From Ichthyophonus hoferi (taxonomy: Eukaryota; Opisthokonta; Ichthyosporea; Ichthyophonida; Ichthyophonidae): DNA of 64,000 bases. This document shows, one piece after another, positions 47,643-59,789 of this stretch. The position numbers and the translations under genes are program-made. Positions within the stretch are counted from its first letter, which is position 1. Each line of letters starts with the position of its first letter. The notes under the pieces are model-generated. The model did not search any database, was not told where the DNA came from, and saw nothing but the letters and a program-made list of their open reading frames with translations. Where the stretch lies: positions 14,532 to 78,531 of the forward strand of contig NAOQ01000298.1 in NCBI GenBank assembly GCA_002751075.1, written 5' to 3'.

Positions 47643-48256
47643 ATATTGAGGATAAAATTCCTATTTTGAAGATAAAACGTATAGAAATGAAAAGACCATT
47701 CGTTCATGGTTAATACTAGTAGGGAGTTTTAAAAAATGATCTATGTTCTTATTGGTTTGGAGCTTTCCCTTTGATTGACAATTCAATCAGACTCATAGAA
47801 ATAGCCCCATATAGTATCAATCAACTGATAATTTGATAATTGGTCATTTTTTAATTCAATACAACTGATATGATAGGATTATGCAGAACTAGTTTTGAGC
47901 GAACAGAGTAAAAAATAATTGAAGGTTTCATACCATAATAAAGTAATAAAGGGACCAGAACAATGAAGTTATATATCACTGTTCAGTCCCCAAAAGATAA
48001 AAGAAATTATTATTAATACTAGTTATAAAAAAGTTATATTACTGAATTCGATGTATCTTTGTATATATTCATATCATGGGGAACCCCCAGTATTATATAG
48101 GATGAGACCTCGGTTATCATCTTGCATTGACATTTAGCACCAATAGGTAACACGAATTATTTTTCCAGAATACGTACGCAATAATAATCCTAGATGATAC
48201 TGCTATTTAAAAAATTCACAAATTAATCAAATTGTTTTTAATTAGCTGTAGGCTTA

Positions 48257-49243
48257 CGGCACACTGAATGAAATGGATAATTCCGATGGCAATCAGAAGT
48301 GACAGTGGCATGGCACCTATTGTTAAAAAAGCGAAAGACATATAGATGACCAAACGGTGTGTTTGATCTGGCTCTGGCTCTGACTCAGGAATTTGACTCG
48401 GGATCTGGCCCCGTTGTAAGCTCTTTGAGGCGATATGATGCGAGGGTTGTGCAATTGTTTTGTAAATTATCTTGGTGCCACTTTGAAGTTGGAAATGTCA
48501 ATGGTTTTAACAAGCCAGCAGGATTTATCTTAGAATGCCTAAGCAATATGTTATCTGGACCCCAAAAAATATGGTCTAAAATGGCTTATTATACAAGATA
48601 TACACAACACAGAATACGTGGAGGGACCTAGATAAAATATATATCAAAATAAATATCTTTATGCTTTATGGACTAACAAGTGTAAAAAAATGGCAGGTTG
48701 AGAGATGAAAGTAACCACATGAATACATATATATACAATACTGTCCAAGATATTCACGACCATCCCGGTCAGCACATACCACTTTCGTCCCACACTGCGG
48801 GCCATGGAATACTTCTGTTTCTACTTCTTATTTCCAAAATAGTAACAGAGAAAGATTAAATAATTTATCATGGTCACAAAACCTGGTAATTCAACGATCT
48901 ACAAATGCCGAAGACATATCACCCCAACCGTGCATCTATCTGCTGACCTTTGTGTGGAGAATTAAATTTATTACATCTGCACTGTATTCAAATCTGTATT
49001 TGAGATATCAACATTTTCAGCTTTAAAAAAAAGTGATACCAAGTTGATGTACCAAACAATTGAACATCACTCATATCACCTCAGCCGCCAGCTGCCACAG
49101 GCAGAGCCTAAACAGAACCAGGGTCAGGGTCAGAGCTAGATTGAACAAACTTATCGCTTGGTCATCTATCTTTGGTTTTTTTTACATTGGGTAGTCACTT
49201 CGAATTGCCATCGGAATAATCTAGTTCATTTAGTGAGCAGCAC
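48257..49243. mobile_element. Foldback element F5 with 0.25 kb arms
   Basis: The reverse complement of 48,257-48,540 matches 49,000-49,243 with the same order of landmarks: CAAACAATTG versus AAAACAATTG, a CAGAGCCAGAGCCAG hexamer stretch versus GGTCAGGGTCAGAGC, then TTGGTCATCTAT in both, a T-run, GTCACTTC, ATTGCCATCGGAATAAT versus ATTGCCATCGGAATTAT, and TCATTTAGTG versus TCATTCAGTG. The centre is about 0.45 kb. A third half copy lies at 58,490-58,800. One arm frame (minus, from 48,390) reads TIGAMPLSLLIAIGIIHFIQ, but the frame is not kept in the other copies. Confidence 0.75.
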
Positions 49244-49249
49244 AATTTC

Positions 49250-50530
49250 CTGAAGCTGCTATTGCACTGGCGGATGTGCTTGAAATGGAAAAACTGTGTT
49301 CCCCATATCTTTTTCCACTGCGAGTAATTAATGAAGGATACTTAGTGCGCTGATGCTGGTTGAAAGTTGCTTCTAGTCTGCTTCCGAAAGTGCTCTCTTA
49401 GGCCTGGAGGGGGCGTAAGATGGCAAGTTGGGGGGGGGGAACCAATCGGCCCTCTCTCCCAAGCTAATGTATTGGTGCTCGTGAGATACAGAATGTAGCG
49501 TGCTGGTAGCCTTGCTGGTTTAATTGGTATTGAACAGAACATGTGGCTCTTCCGCTACATAGGTAATACTAATCAAAGTGTTGCTTTTAACCTTGGGAAT
49601 AAAGGTTTTTCTGAAGTTGGGACTCTACGGATTCAAATAATATTCACGCATAGTATGGCCAATATCTGGACGGTTGGAATGAAAGCAGGTGGTGATGTTC
49701 TAGTGTCTGTCCAGTCAGAGGCAGGACGTCTCTCTCTTGATAAGGAATTACAAAAAAAAATTATGTGAAGCACGTGGTGTTGTGGTTTCATCATTTCGAG
49801 TGTGATTTTGTTCATTGTGGCCTGTTTCAAGGCGTACATCCAAGATGACAATTGCCGAGAAAAGAATCTTCCAGGTCAACCTTGAACTTAACGTGGTCTG
49901 GCAGTTGCCTAAGCAAGTTTTGTATTTTAAACGTTGGTGAAGAATATTGATGGCGGAGGTGATTATGCATCCTTCAGGTTGTTAATACTGAGAATCAACA
50001 AACCGAAGAGCAATAGTTCTATAACGTAGGAGAAACAGAGCTCCTATTTCCCCATGAAGAATATGAACCTTGAGGAAAGTTGTATAGTATTGGTTGAAAA
50101 AAGCGTCAGATAGCTTCCTGAAAGTCCGTTTTAATGTAACGTATTTGTCAAAAGCTCACTCATTGATGTTAGTTTCTTTAAAAACCGGCAACTACCCTTT
50201 CGCGACTACCCACTAAACAGGTGATTCAGTGTCTGGCAAGGCACTCTAACTTGCGGGGAATGCATCCTTTACATACCAGGGCACTATCAGCAGGGTTAAG
50301 TTCAGTATCAAAATGAAAATGACAAGCTCGTGTACTGAAAAAAGCATAGAAATCTCGGGTCCATTGAAAGAAGGAATAACTTTCTGATTTGTAGATACAA
50401 TAAATCTTTTTTGGATCATGCGGAATGATCGAAAGGATAAGTTCTCCAAATAGAGGTTTTGGACCATTCCATTCAGGCTCCCCGGAGCTTGTCTGGTAAG
50501 AGTGCTGTTCGTTGAAGGAGGGATGGACTT
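49250..50530. other. GC-richer block without an intact gene
   Basis: Composition and codon-like texture change here relative to the AT-rich flanks, and several 60-75 codon frames occur on both strands (for example plus 49,541-49,768). No family could be recognised and no exon chain joins in phase. A G-run of nine lies near 49,430. It is bordered by F5 on the left and by family-R and family-S fragments on the right. Old mobile-element or gene debris is the most likely content. Confidence 0.3.
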
Positions 50531-50544
50531 CTCTTTACTAAAAA

Positions 50545-50660
50545 GGCTCTTTAGCCAACTACCTCATTGATTCAACTGTTCCCATAATATGTATAGACAA
50601 ATCAATTTACCAGATTGAAAACAGTACGCAATTAACTAACATTGAACTGAACACAAAGAT
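50545..50660 (+). repeat. Repeat family R, short fragment
   Basis: AGCCAACTACCTCATTGATT, then GACAAATCAATTTACCAGAT, CAATTAACTAACATTGAACT and GAACACA follow the order of 32,610-32,700. Only the 3' portion of the family is present. Confidence 0.5.
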
Positions 50661-50744
50661 AGATTGTTAGTAGTAAAAAGGAAAGATTGAACGCTTTGGT
50701 TCCAAAATGTTTAGTCTGAAAAAATAGTTGGTCTTGAATGACAA

Positions 50745-50985
50745 ACCAAAATGATCGATCAAAATTGAACTAGCCAATGGCCGAGATACTGTACCTATAT
50801 AATAAGTCATTTCAGATCATATGTTTTGAGGACCAGATAACAAAATATTTAGACATCTTGCTGACTTGCTTAAAAAAAAAAATGTATTAGCTTATCTGTA
50901 CTCCGTGTATCCAAAGAGACACACTTAAACCTCCTTAATTCCGTATTCTCTCTCGTCTCTACTTATTATTCTCAACACATTATAT
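50745..50985 (+). repeat. Repeat family S, copy 1
   Basis: GATCGATCAAAATTGAACTA, GCCAATGGCCGAGATAC, then TGCTGACTTGCTTAA, TGTACTCCGTGTATCCAAAG, CTTAATTCCGTATTCTCTCT and CGTCTCTACTTATTATTCTC match 59,030-59,300 and 59,805-60,250 in the same order. It ends about 150 bp from the 3' end of the 51-54 kb gene. Confidence 0.65.
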
Positions 50986-51061
50986 ATAAACGTTCATGAG
51001 TGCATGTTTATTGGTATTCGTAAGTTCTTTATACACAAATATATCCCTATCCCTACGTCCT

Positions 51062-51067
51062 TTTATT
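51062..51067 (-). terminator. Likely polyadenylation signal for the 51.1-54.4 kb gene
   Basis: AATAAA on the minus strand, 63 nt beyond the stop codon that ends at 51,130. Distance and context (GCGAATAAAAGGACG) are reasonable for a 3' end signal. Confidence 0.45.
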
Positions 51068-51129
51068 CGCTATGTACAAAATTAAAATCTATTCCTTTGC
51101 ATCAGCTTCTTTCGATAGCTTATAGTTCA

Positions 51130-54100
51130 TCATTTAGTTAGTTTAATATCCGCCACAGTCACACTTGCTGTTCGATCGGCCATCCTTTCCCTATTGGCTT
51201 TCCCTATTTTAGATTGACTGCTACTCCCCGATGCGCTTTTTGGAAATAGTCTTAGAAGGTTTCTAAGACTCTGAAACAGTTTTGGTTTTGGCTTACTACT
51301 CCCAGGACTTTTCATTCCATTGCTCTTTCCAGTAGAGCTAACCGGTTTCTCTTGTATCTCTGCCTCGGTAGTCTCAATTTTAAAGCTCTGCTGAACGATA
51401 TTGCTTTTAGTACCATCCTTATCCTTATCCTTATCGCTTTGATGTAACATTGAAAGATCAAAAGAAACACTTGTCCTTAATTGCCTTTTGACCTCTCCCT
51501 CCTCAGTAACCTCTGATGGTATAGACATGGATCTTTGATCTGCTCGGATCGCCAACCTCCCCATCATCTCCATCCCTTTTATATTGTTATGCTTGGATTC
51601 ATCCTGATGCACAGACTCGGGGTGAAGCATTAGTGGATGGATCTTCTTAGGACTTCTATTCGTCAGGGCGTACCCCTCTGATGAGCGGACCTTTCGAAGT
51701 GGTGTTTTTACACGAATGCTAGCTGGGGTTGAACACTGAGGTACAACGGCTGAACAAATGCTAGGCCTCCCAGGCGCCTTTTCTGTCCAGCCACGCTTTT
51801 TCTTTAATGCAGCATTCTCCTGTTGTTCCGGGAAAGTAGATGAGGAGTGTAGATAACGAAATTCATGATGCGGTAAGTTGGGTGCAGATGGGGCTAACAT
51901 TGGCCTCATTCCATGTTCATTGCGTTTATGCATGTGAAGTAACGAGTGCTTGTGTTTGTTTGCCTCATTAATCCTATTCTCCTCACTTATAACCCACTTT
52001 ATAGCCTCTTCATGTTCTTTATATCGTCTCTCTAATTCTTGTAACAGTTCCTCGCTGGCATGGAGTTCTTCTGCATTGGGTAGGCTATAAAAGAAGAAAA
52101 AAAGATGTGATAGTTAGCTAGTGAGATAGAGAACAACAAATGATAATGGCGCAATTGATTCTGGTTTAAATGTGATAGGTTCACATAATCAGATCCTAGG
52201 TCAATGATAGAACAAGACAACCATAAAAGGAACATACCGCTATTTTTTTTAGTATGGTTTTAGAAGCCTTTGATTTTTTTATTAAAAGTGAAACGGTCAG
52301 ATGATTATCAATTGTATATTAACTAGAAATATCTGAGAAAGTCACCACAACCACACTGTAAAGCAATAGTACTAGGGACCGGATAGTTCTATAGCTTCAA
52401 CAAGATAAATAGTAAAGGGTATGGCCATAGGTATAGAGATAGAGAAATAAATAGGTACAAAAATACACGATATCGTCGTTAAATCAATATAAAACCAACC
52501 CTTCCACCTATCAAGCCTAGACCATAGTAGATATATACCTGCTTTGACTTAATCGTTTACACATCCTTATCTCAACTTTAAGTGTGGATTGTAAAGCAGC
52601 CAATCGAAGCAGAGATTTTTGTAGAGCGGTTTGGGAGGACACCATCAGTATATCATCAGGCAATACGTATTCGGTCAATCCATCTCGAATCTAGATAGGA
52701 GAGGGGGACGTAGTTAGTAGCTAGGCTATGTTGGTATATAGATATAGTTGGGTAGGTATGACAGTATATATGATAGTAATGATAGCATGATAATATATAG
52801 ATATAAAGATACAATGGTATATATGGTAGTAAGCATGTGGACATTTAATCACATGCTTTCATACGAGTGAAAGAAAAAAGTATATATCTATATGTGACTG
52901 TACATATCCTGATGTAAGACAACTTAATAGTCATGCCCTACTCTACCCATAACTACACCACCACACTACAGTACAGCAATACTGAAACTCTGGAAAAAAT
53001 AATGCATTTAGTAATTTCTTATAAAATGATGGTGGATATTTTCTATTTGTATGTACAGAGTGTTCCTTTCTATATATCTGCTTCTATCACACTTCTATAT
53101 CTATAGTTTAAAGCCAACACAGCATTTATATCACAAAAAATAAATTAATTCAATCAAATAAAATATAAATTCACAGATGGAATATATAATCCTTTCTCGT
53201 TAAAATATAAATCTACGCACAACAACAGTAACTCCTATGACACAACTAAAAAGTCAAACTAAAAAATAAACATCAATAAACTCACTTGTTGCATTTTAAG
53301 GTCATGTTTACTGCTAGGCTTTTGAATGTGATCGGGAAAGGTGTGGTACGATTGCAATGTGGTTGGTAAAGTTGAATGTAATTCCTCTGGCCCCTGTGAT
53401 TGCTACATATAGATAGTAGAGTTAATTTGCATGTGTATGTATTTGTATATTATATATGAATCCGTTGCCTCTATGTAATGCATGTCCTGTATAAACAGGC
53501 GTATATGTGAGTATTCAAATATATATATTCATGCATATAAAAGATACAGCACAGTAAATTAACAAAATTCTTACAAAAAACTTTAGCATTAATATACCAA
53601 TATAGCAACATATCCAAAACCCAATTTCAGTGTAACTAGACATTAGAAAACACTTTCATCTAAATTCAACACCTTGCAATAATAGTATAAACAAGTATAC
53701 TTACCATGTGTCGTTTTTCCATTGCTACCCTTTCATTCTTTATAGCTGTTTGCATCTGACCTAGGTTTAAGTCAGATAAAGCGTCCAACAGTGGAAGTGT
53801 TACCTTACTATTCTTCTTTATCCGAGGTTGTATAGGTGTAGCTGAGTCTTTTTCCTCGTCCGGTTTTGAAAATAGCATTGAATTTTTATTTATACGTGAA
53901 GTGAAAGTAGGCGTTACTGGTGCTGAAAATGTTTCAACCGTAGTAGGGAGTGGACGTGAGCGATCACTTGTTTGAAGGCTTCTATGTGCTGCTAAATATT
54001 GTTGACGAGGAAATGGACCAGTTTTTAAATTTTCAATATTATTCTTATCCACAGGGGAAAAATTGTGTGGCTGGTCTTGAGAGACTATGGACAACGAGCT

Positions 54101-54397
54101 ATTATGTGATTTATGCGAGGTTAAAGATTGCGAACCGCTTTTACTCGATAGGATATCTGACGTTCCTGCTGGTAGATCACGAGTGAGACTTTCCGGTTTG
54201 GAACTTTGGGTTTGCAGCGAAGAATCACCACTCGAACGAAGTCTTCCATTATAATCTTCGAAGTCTTTCTCAAAAATGCAGTTATTGCGTCGGTTAGCAC
54301 GTATTTGTGCTGCTGTCATGAATGGTTCATTCGTTCTATTTTCGCCTTTTGGTTTTAGGCCCACCACCCGTCTTTTGCCATCCGGCCCTAAACTCAT
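51130..54397 (-). CDS. Hypothetical 638-residue, four-exon gene
   Basis: Exons, in phase: 54397-53705, 53402-53286, 52690-52539, 52084-51130. The start MSLGPDGKRRVVGLKPKG follows a short leader; the stop is TAA after TVADIKLTK. Residues 1-231 are Ser/Thr/Pro-rich with a conserved-looking head (FMTAAQIRANRRNNCIFEKD, FEDYNGRL). Residues about 270-375 are predicted helical or coiled coil (ALQKSLLRLAALQSTLKVEI, EELLQELERRYKEHEEAIKW). The C-terminal 260 residues are basic and Ser-rich (KSPGSSKPKPKLFQSLRNLL, RLFPKSASGSSSQSK), with no membrane segment or signal peptide. I recognise no family; a cytoskeletal, centrosomal or signalling adaptor is a guess from texture only. The head (codons 1-57) is also present as a decayed copy at 55,440-55,646. 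Splice sites are GTAAG, GTGAG and GTATA donors with TAG acceptors. Confidence 0.8.
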
Positions 54398-56672
54398 GTT
54401 CTAGATCTCTAAGTGCGCGTAGCAAAAAAAATATATATAAAATGAGCTAATAAGAATATCAAAAAAGAATACCTAAATTCTTTACTTTAGTGATTCATAC
54501 ATACGAATCACATCATAATTGTAAATAAAAGTTAACATCAGATGAGTAATATATACATAAATACTATATGTATATATATATACTATTATTAGGGTTATTT
54601 AGGGCAAGAAGAGAAATGCGTTTTCAAATTTTGACCACAACTTTGGCAGATTTCGGACATATAACCGCAAGTCTTTTGGCTTTCAGAATAATTAATTAGC
54701 ACTTACAGCCAATAGTTGGAAACAAACAAATCTATCTATTATTATGTTATATTGACATTCAGCAGATTGACAAATAATTAAACGCTAAGATGATTGCATA
54801 AATAATTACGGACGATTAGTGCTAAATTAACTGAAATTTCATTTGTCTAATCGTTTCATTTCCTATCTTTATTTTTTCTTATTCCCAGTTCCCCATATTA
54901 CGTATTACGTAGGCGTAAAATGTTTTGATTATCCCTATCCTTTTGCTATATATACATATACTCCGGTAAGCCATTGAATACACCCAGACTTTCCTAGTGT
55001 GGTATTTGTTTTTGGGGGTTTCTATCCCATCCACTGTGTCTTCTCAACAAAATACACGCACATTCATGTATGTATATAACCATGCTGACTTATCAATTCG
55101 ATATTTAAATTATGTTGTAGAGTTAAAGTAAGTCATTAATTATAGGTTCATGGGGGCTATTATTATCAGTTGAACTCTCGCGACTTGTCAAGTTTCATCT
55201 TTGTAAAGAAATCTTGGACAACGAGGAATAATAAGACATTTGGCTTGAACGGAGGAAATATGGGATCGCTCTGATGATAAAAGTTTTCATATATGTAGAT
55301 ATATTTTTGCAGCAATTAGGCATCAGTTTTAGGAATTATTATTTAACACGTGCATACAAGCATGTGTAAATACGTTTATACATACATATATAGGTAACGT
55401 AACGTACAAATATACGTAAATAATCACGAATAAGACTTTCCAGTTTGGAACTCTGGGTTTGCAACAAAGAATTATATCACTCGAAAGAAGTCTTTCATTA
55501 TAATCTTCGAAGTCTTTTTCAAGAATAAAATTATTGCACCAGTTAGCACGTATTTGTGTTGCTGTTATAAACGGTTTATTTTTTCTATTTCCACTTCTTG
55601 CTTTCAGTCCCACCAGGCGCCTTTTACCATCCAGCCCTAAACTCATGTTCTAGATCTCTAAATACGTGTGGCAAATATATATATATATATATATATATAT
55701 AAAGAGTTAAGAAAATATCAAATAAAAATGCATATATTTTTTACTTTAGAAATCATAAATTATAATCACATCATAATTATAAATGAAAGTAACACCAGTT
55801 GAGTAGATATATATATACTATATAGTACATACTATTACATTACTATGGCTATTAAGGCAGGAAGAGAAAACGCGTTTCAAATTAATTTTGATTATAACTT
55901 TGGCAGATTTCGGACATATAACCGCAAGTCTTTTAGCTTTTGGAATAATCAAGTACTTAAAACCACTAGTTGAAGTCGAACAAATCTATCTATTATTACA
56001 TTTTATTGATTTTCAGCAGATTAACAAATCATTGAGCGTTAAGATGATTGCATAAATAATTACGGACGGTTGGTTAATGCCAAAATTAACTGAAATTTCA
56101 TTTATTTATTATAGTTTCATTTTTAATCTTTATTTTTTCTCATTCTCAGTTCTCCATATTACGTATTACGCCGAGTACAAGATATTTCGATTATCCTTAT
56201 CCTTTCGCTATTTATCTCTTATATACATATGTACATATACTTCGGTGAGCAATTGAAGATACCCAGACTTTCCTAATGAGGTACAGTATATTTGTTTTTG
56301 GAGATTTCCTGTAACATCTACTGTGCCTTCTCAGAACAAACCACACGGACGTTCATATATATATATATAACCATGCTGACATTTATTTAATATTTAAATT
56401 ACGTTGTGGAATTAAAGTAAATCATTAATTGTAGGTTCATGGAGGTTATTATTATTACAGAAACTCCTGCAATGTGTCGAATTTCATCTTTATAAAGAAA
56501 TCCCACAAAACAAAAGATACTAAGACACTTGGCTTGAACTAAAGAAACGCGAGATCACCCTAGCGATGAAAAGTTTATATACATTTTTTTGCGGCAATTG
56601 GTTATTGGTTTTATGCATTATTATTTAGCATGTGCATACAAGCGTGTATCAATATATTTATACAGATATACA
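54178..56672. repeat. Head-to-tail segmental duplication, two 1.2 kb units
   Basis: Unit 1 is about 54,178-55,387 and unit 2 about 55,425-56,672. Anchors occur in the same order: CACGAGTGAGACTTTCCGGT and CACGAATAAGACTTTCCAGT; the MSLG... coding head; TTGGCAGATTTCGGACATAT, AACCGCAAGTCTTTT in both; ATGATTGCATAAATAATTAC, GGACG in both; CCAGACTTTCCTA in both; CGTGCATACAAGCATGTG and TGTGCATACAAGCGTGTA at the ends. Each unit holds the first part of exon 1 plus about 1 kb of upstream DNA. Differences are substitutions and small indels throughout, so the event is not recent. Confidence 0.85.
55440..55646 (-). pseudogene. Decayed 5' copy of the 51.1-54.4 kb gene
   Basis: The frame begins MSLGLDGKRRLVGLKARSGN and continues FITATQIRANWCNN, FILEKDFEDYNERLLSSD, paralleling codons 1-58 of the neighbour. 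After that the frame is lost: the sequence equivalent to SLQTQSSKPESLTRD is present but shifted (LQTQSSK is read as ILCCKPRVPNWK). The rest of the gene is absent because the duplicated block ends within exon 1. It lies upstream of the intact gene in the same orientation. Confidence 0.8.
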
Positions 56673-57604
56673 TATAAGTATACATAAGTACATTACATAG
56701 ATATGCAAATATACATAAAAGTAAATATATATTTGCCTGTCAATCTGCCAATCCTACTTTAATATCTGGTATTTGCGTATTTAGTAAAGAAGCATAGTTT
56801 TTTAATTGGTACTCTTCGTGGCAATAGGTGTGCAATGATGATAAATTTAGAACAAGATTACAGGATAACATAGACCATGTGCTTTTCTATTGTTCCCCTA
56901 TAGAAATCTATGATGAGTGATTAACCAATGCGTAAGCACAGTTTAAATTTGTTTTTCGCAGTGAGCATATTTGTTGCCAAAGATTTGGGCATCTCCCACC
57001 TTGACTGAGGAGGCGACCATTGCAGGGCTATGTTTTGGTCGTCATGCCATGACTTTGATCTGCTTTTACCTAATTCAATACCCCACGAACAAATGAAAAA
57101 AATGGTTTTTATGTGATTCAATTCTAGTTCATCGGTTTAAGAAAAGCACGGATAGGTATAATATGAAAATATGACGTATTTACTAGGCCCTGAAAGATAA
57201 TTATAGTTAAATACTTGGCAGCGATGATTGGGCACATTGATGAACTTGCAAGTTTTCTAATTGATAAAGTGGAAAGAATTACCTGACACGTGCGTAGTAA
57301 TGCAAAATCATCTCAAGATATTCTTGGTTAATTACTGTCTATTTTCATTCCTCTACCGTGTTAAGTTGTAGAACATTTTCTGCCAATTTTTACTAGGAAA
57401 GCGCCGGCTCAAAATACTGTTTCATAAGGCGATATTACCATATATCTCAGAGCTTAATGGAGCAAGTCTGGTTACATAATTTGTATTAATAATATAAACA
57501 ACACTTTGAAACAGATTTTGACAGTAATGAAGCTTATAATCTTATCGTTCGTGACACCTTTGCATATCTTGTCTATATGCTGTTTTTCATACTAGGTAAT
57601 AATA
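56673..57604. other. Unassigned interval
   Basis: A somewhat GC-richer patch at 56,930-57,120 gives a 66-codon minus frame (HHIKTIFFICSW-like, beginning MNHIKTIFFICSWGIELGKS) that I cannot assign and that has no supporting exons. The rest is AT-rich with no visible feature. Confidence 0.35.
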
Positions 57605-58200
57605 ATAAATATAGTTCTCTGACCCTGGAAGAGCAAGAAATATCGACACTGATTACCGTATTTGAATGCCAATGGCTAACTAGACCTAGACATTACAATA
57701 AAAATGCGATGATTATGTACACCTATTATGATATTGTTTAATCAAACAATGAATGCAAAATTTTGCGTTTTGTGAGTGGTTTCGTATGTGATGACATAAG
57801 CACCAGGTGCATGTGTTAGCGAAGGTGCCGCATATGTGTGAGCAGGGGCCTTTACTAGTTGTTTCCGTTTTTTATATTCTTTGCGCAATCTCCATTTTTT
57901 AACGGGTGTCAATCAAAATGTTCGAGTATCGAGATAAGATCAGATAAGATCAGGCATTTCTAGTAGGTCTCGGCAACTTTTGGTGAACTGTGTTAGCCAA
58001 TAAAGATGCATAAAGATGTTTACGATCGACCTCAATGACCAACTTATTGCCTTATTAATGTCAGTGCTCAATTACTATTTATTTATTGGCAAATCAATTT
58101 AGTTGGTAGGAAATATTTCATTAACTTAAGATTGATCATATCCGTTTTCTATCCGGGCTTCGGTGGAACTGCTTGGTCACTCGGAGTTAGCGGCTTTGTA
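57605..58200 (+). repeat. Repeat family R, third long copy
   Basis: AGTTCTCTGACCCTGGAAGA, TCGACACTGATTACCGTATT, TATTGTTTAATCAAACAATG, GTGTGAGCAGGGGCC and TTATTGCCTTATTAATGTCA parallel 30,884-31,440. The stretch 57,935-58,040 (GAGATAAGATCAGATAAGAT, TTAGCCAATAAAGATGC, TTTACGATCGACCTC) is shared with 2,042-2,130, tying the family R and the 2-3 kb repeat together. Confidence 0.65.
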
Positions 58201-58489
58201 GCAAGATGTTTATGCACAGAACCTGAATGAATCTTACACGACACTTGTATCTTAAGCTTTAACTATGTATTGCTTCCAAATTAATGTCCTCTGAAGTAAG
58301 ATTCTATGCCATAACATTTAGAAAAATTACTAGATAATAACAAATTGTATAAACAAAGGATAGAACTGCCCTGATATACTACTATGGGACTACTACATAT
58401 ATTCCTACATAAAATTAATTAACTATACATATATGGCCTGGGAAAAATAACTGGGGCAATCTAATCTATTGGTGTTTAATGGCAATCTA

Positions 58490-58800
58490 TCTCATATGCT
58501 GGGTCTTAGCATTGCTTAGCATCTTCAAACGCCGGACGCCAGATGCCAAAGTCTGCAACAGAATCAGAGCCAGAGCCTAGCCAGAGCAAGAGCCAGAGCA
58601 AGAGCCAGAGCCAGAGCCAGAGCCAGAGCCAGAGTTCAAGTCAGAGCCAGAGCCAAAGCTGGATCAAGCAGGAATATTTAGCATACAGTTTGGTGAACTT
58701 CCTTCTGCTTTTTTTTTTTTAACATCGGGTGCTATGCCACAGTCACTTCTGAATGTCATTGGGAATTACCTAGCTTATTTAGTGAGCGACAAGCCTACAG
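58490..58800 (+). repeat. Half copy of F5 with an (AGCCAG)n array
   Basis: AACATCGGGTGCTATGCCAC, AGTCACTTCTGAATGTCATT, GGGAATTACCTAGCTTATTT and AGTGAGCGAC match the F5 arm. It is preceded by about 100 bp of (CAGAGC)n (58,556-58,662), which is the same hexamer as the short CAGAGCCAGAGCCAG stretch in F5, here expanded. Only one arm is present. Confidence 0.65.
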
Positions 58801-58999
58801 CTAAGCAGTCACCTGTTAAGGTTCTTTTCATATTCCTTTTTCATATTGTTTTATGCCTTAGGTAAAATTATCTACCTACGCCAAGGGGGAGTATTAAAAC
58901 AGGAATATTTAGTTAATTTACGCATTTGTTTATATAGGTATAAATATTTTATAATACTAGCAATTTTTATTACATATGTGACCTGAGAAAATAGAGTGC

Positions 59000-59305
59000 A
59001 CTCTAGGGTGTTAAATAGTAATTTAAGGCTATCTATTAAAATTGGCCCAGCCAATGGTAGAAATCCTGGAACCCTAATAAGATATCTCGTATGTTTTGGG
59101 TCTAGACAACATTGCTTAGGCATATTGCTCATAACAAGTCCTGCTGACTTGTTTAATAATAAAAATGTGTTTTAGCATCTCTGTACTTCATGTATGCAAA
59201 AGGACGCATTAAAACGCACCTTAATTCGGTATTTTCTCTCCTTTTAAACAAATATAGGTCTCAGGAACGCTCCTGTCTCTACTTACTATTCCCAACAGTT
59301 TATTA
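59000..59305 (+). repeat. Repeat family S, copy 2
   Basis: CCCAGCCAATGGTAGAAATC, CAACATTGCTTAGGCATATT, CCTGCTGACTTGTTTAATAA, TTAATTCGGTATTTTCTCTC and CCTGTCTCTACTTACTATTC give the same order as 50,745-50,985 and 59,790-60,255. The end CGCTCCTGTCTCTACTTACT is one of its best-kept parts. Confidence 0.65.
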
Positions 59306-59789
59306 GCAATATACCTTACTTAATACTACAGAATAAACAATGGGCAATATCTATTGATTACCTGTCATACTAAGTTATTAAAACCACATCTATTATTGGT
59401 AAACTCCATTTATATGAAAACAATGATGTAAGCATGTAATATAATCTCACTTGTATTAGGAAACTTTAATCATTTCTCTCTGGGATTGTCGTACCAAATA
59501 CTATCGTTATGCTATCCATATTTACTATTTCTAAATGATACATCAAAGATCAAGCAATAAATTATAATGAATAATACTGTGATACCTAATGAAACTGAGT
59601 TGTTTACCATACTTAGATTATCTTTGTCCTTCGTCATTGTATCATCTTTTTTACACTCGGTTATAATTTCCTGTTGTCAAAACATGAATATTTATTTAAT
59701 ATTTCTTTATATAGCTATAATAGTGTGATATTATTAACAATTACTATTACAGACATAGTCTGTAAAAATATTTAGTGCAATCTATTTGG

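Noticed and set aside
48359-48631. 90-codon plus-strand frame inside F5
   Set aside because: Begins without ATG, covers a foldback arm and repeat-family S, and is not kept in the other arm or copy.
49541-49768. 75-codon plus-strand ATG frame (MWLFRYIGNTNQSVAFNLGN)
   Set aside because: Plausible composition but no family resemblance, no linked exons and embedded in repeat debris; left within the unassigned block.
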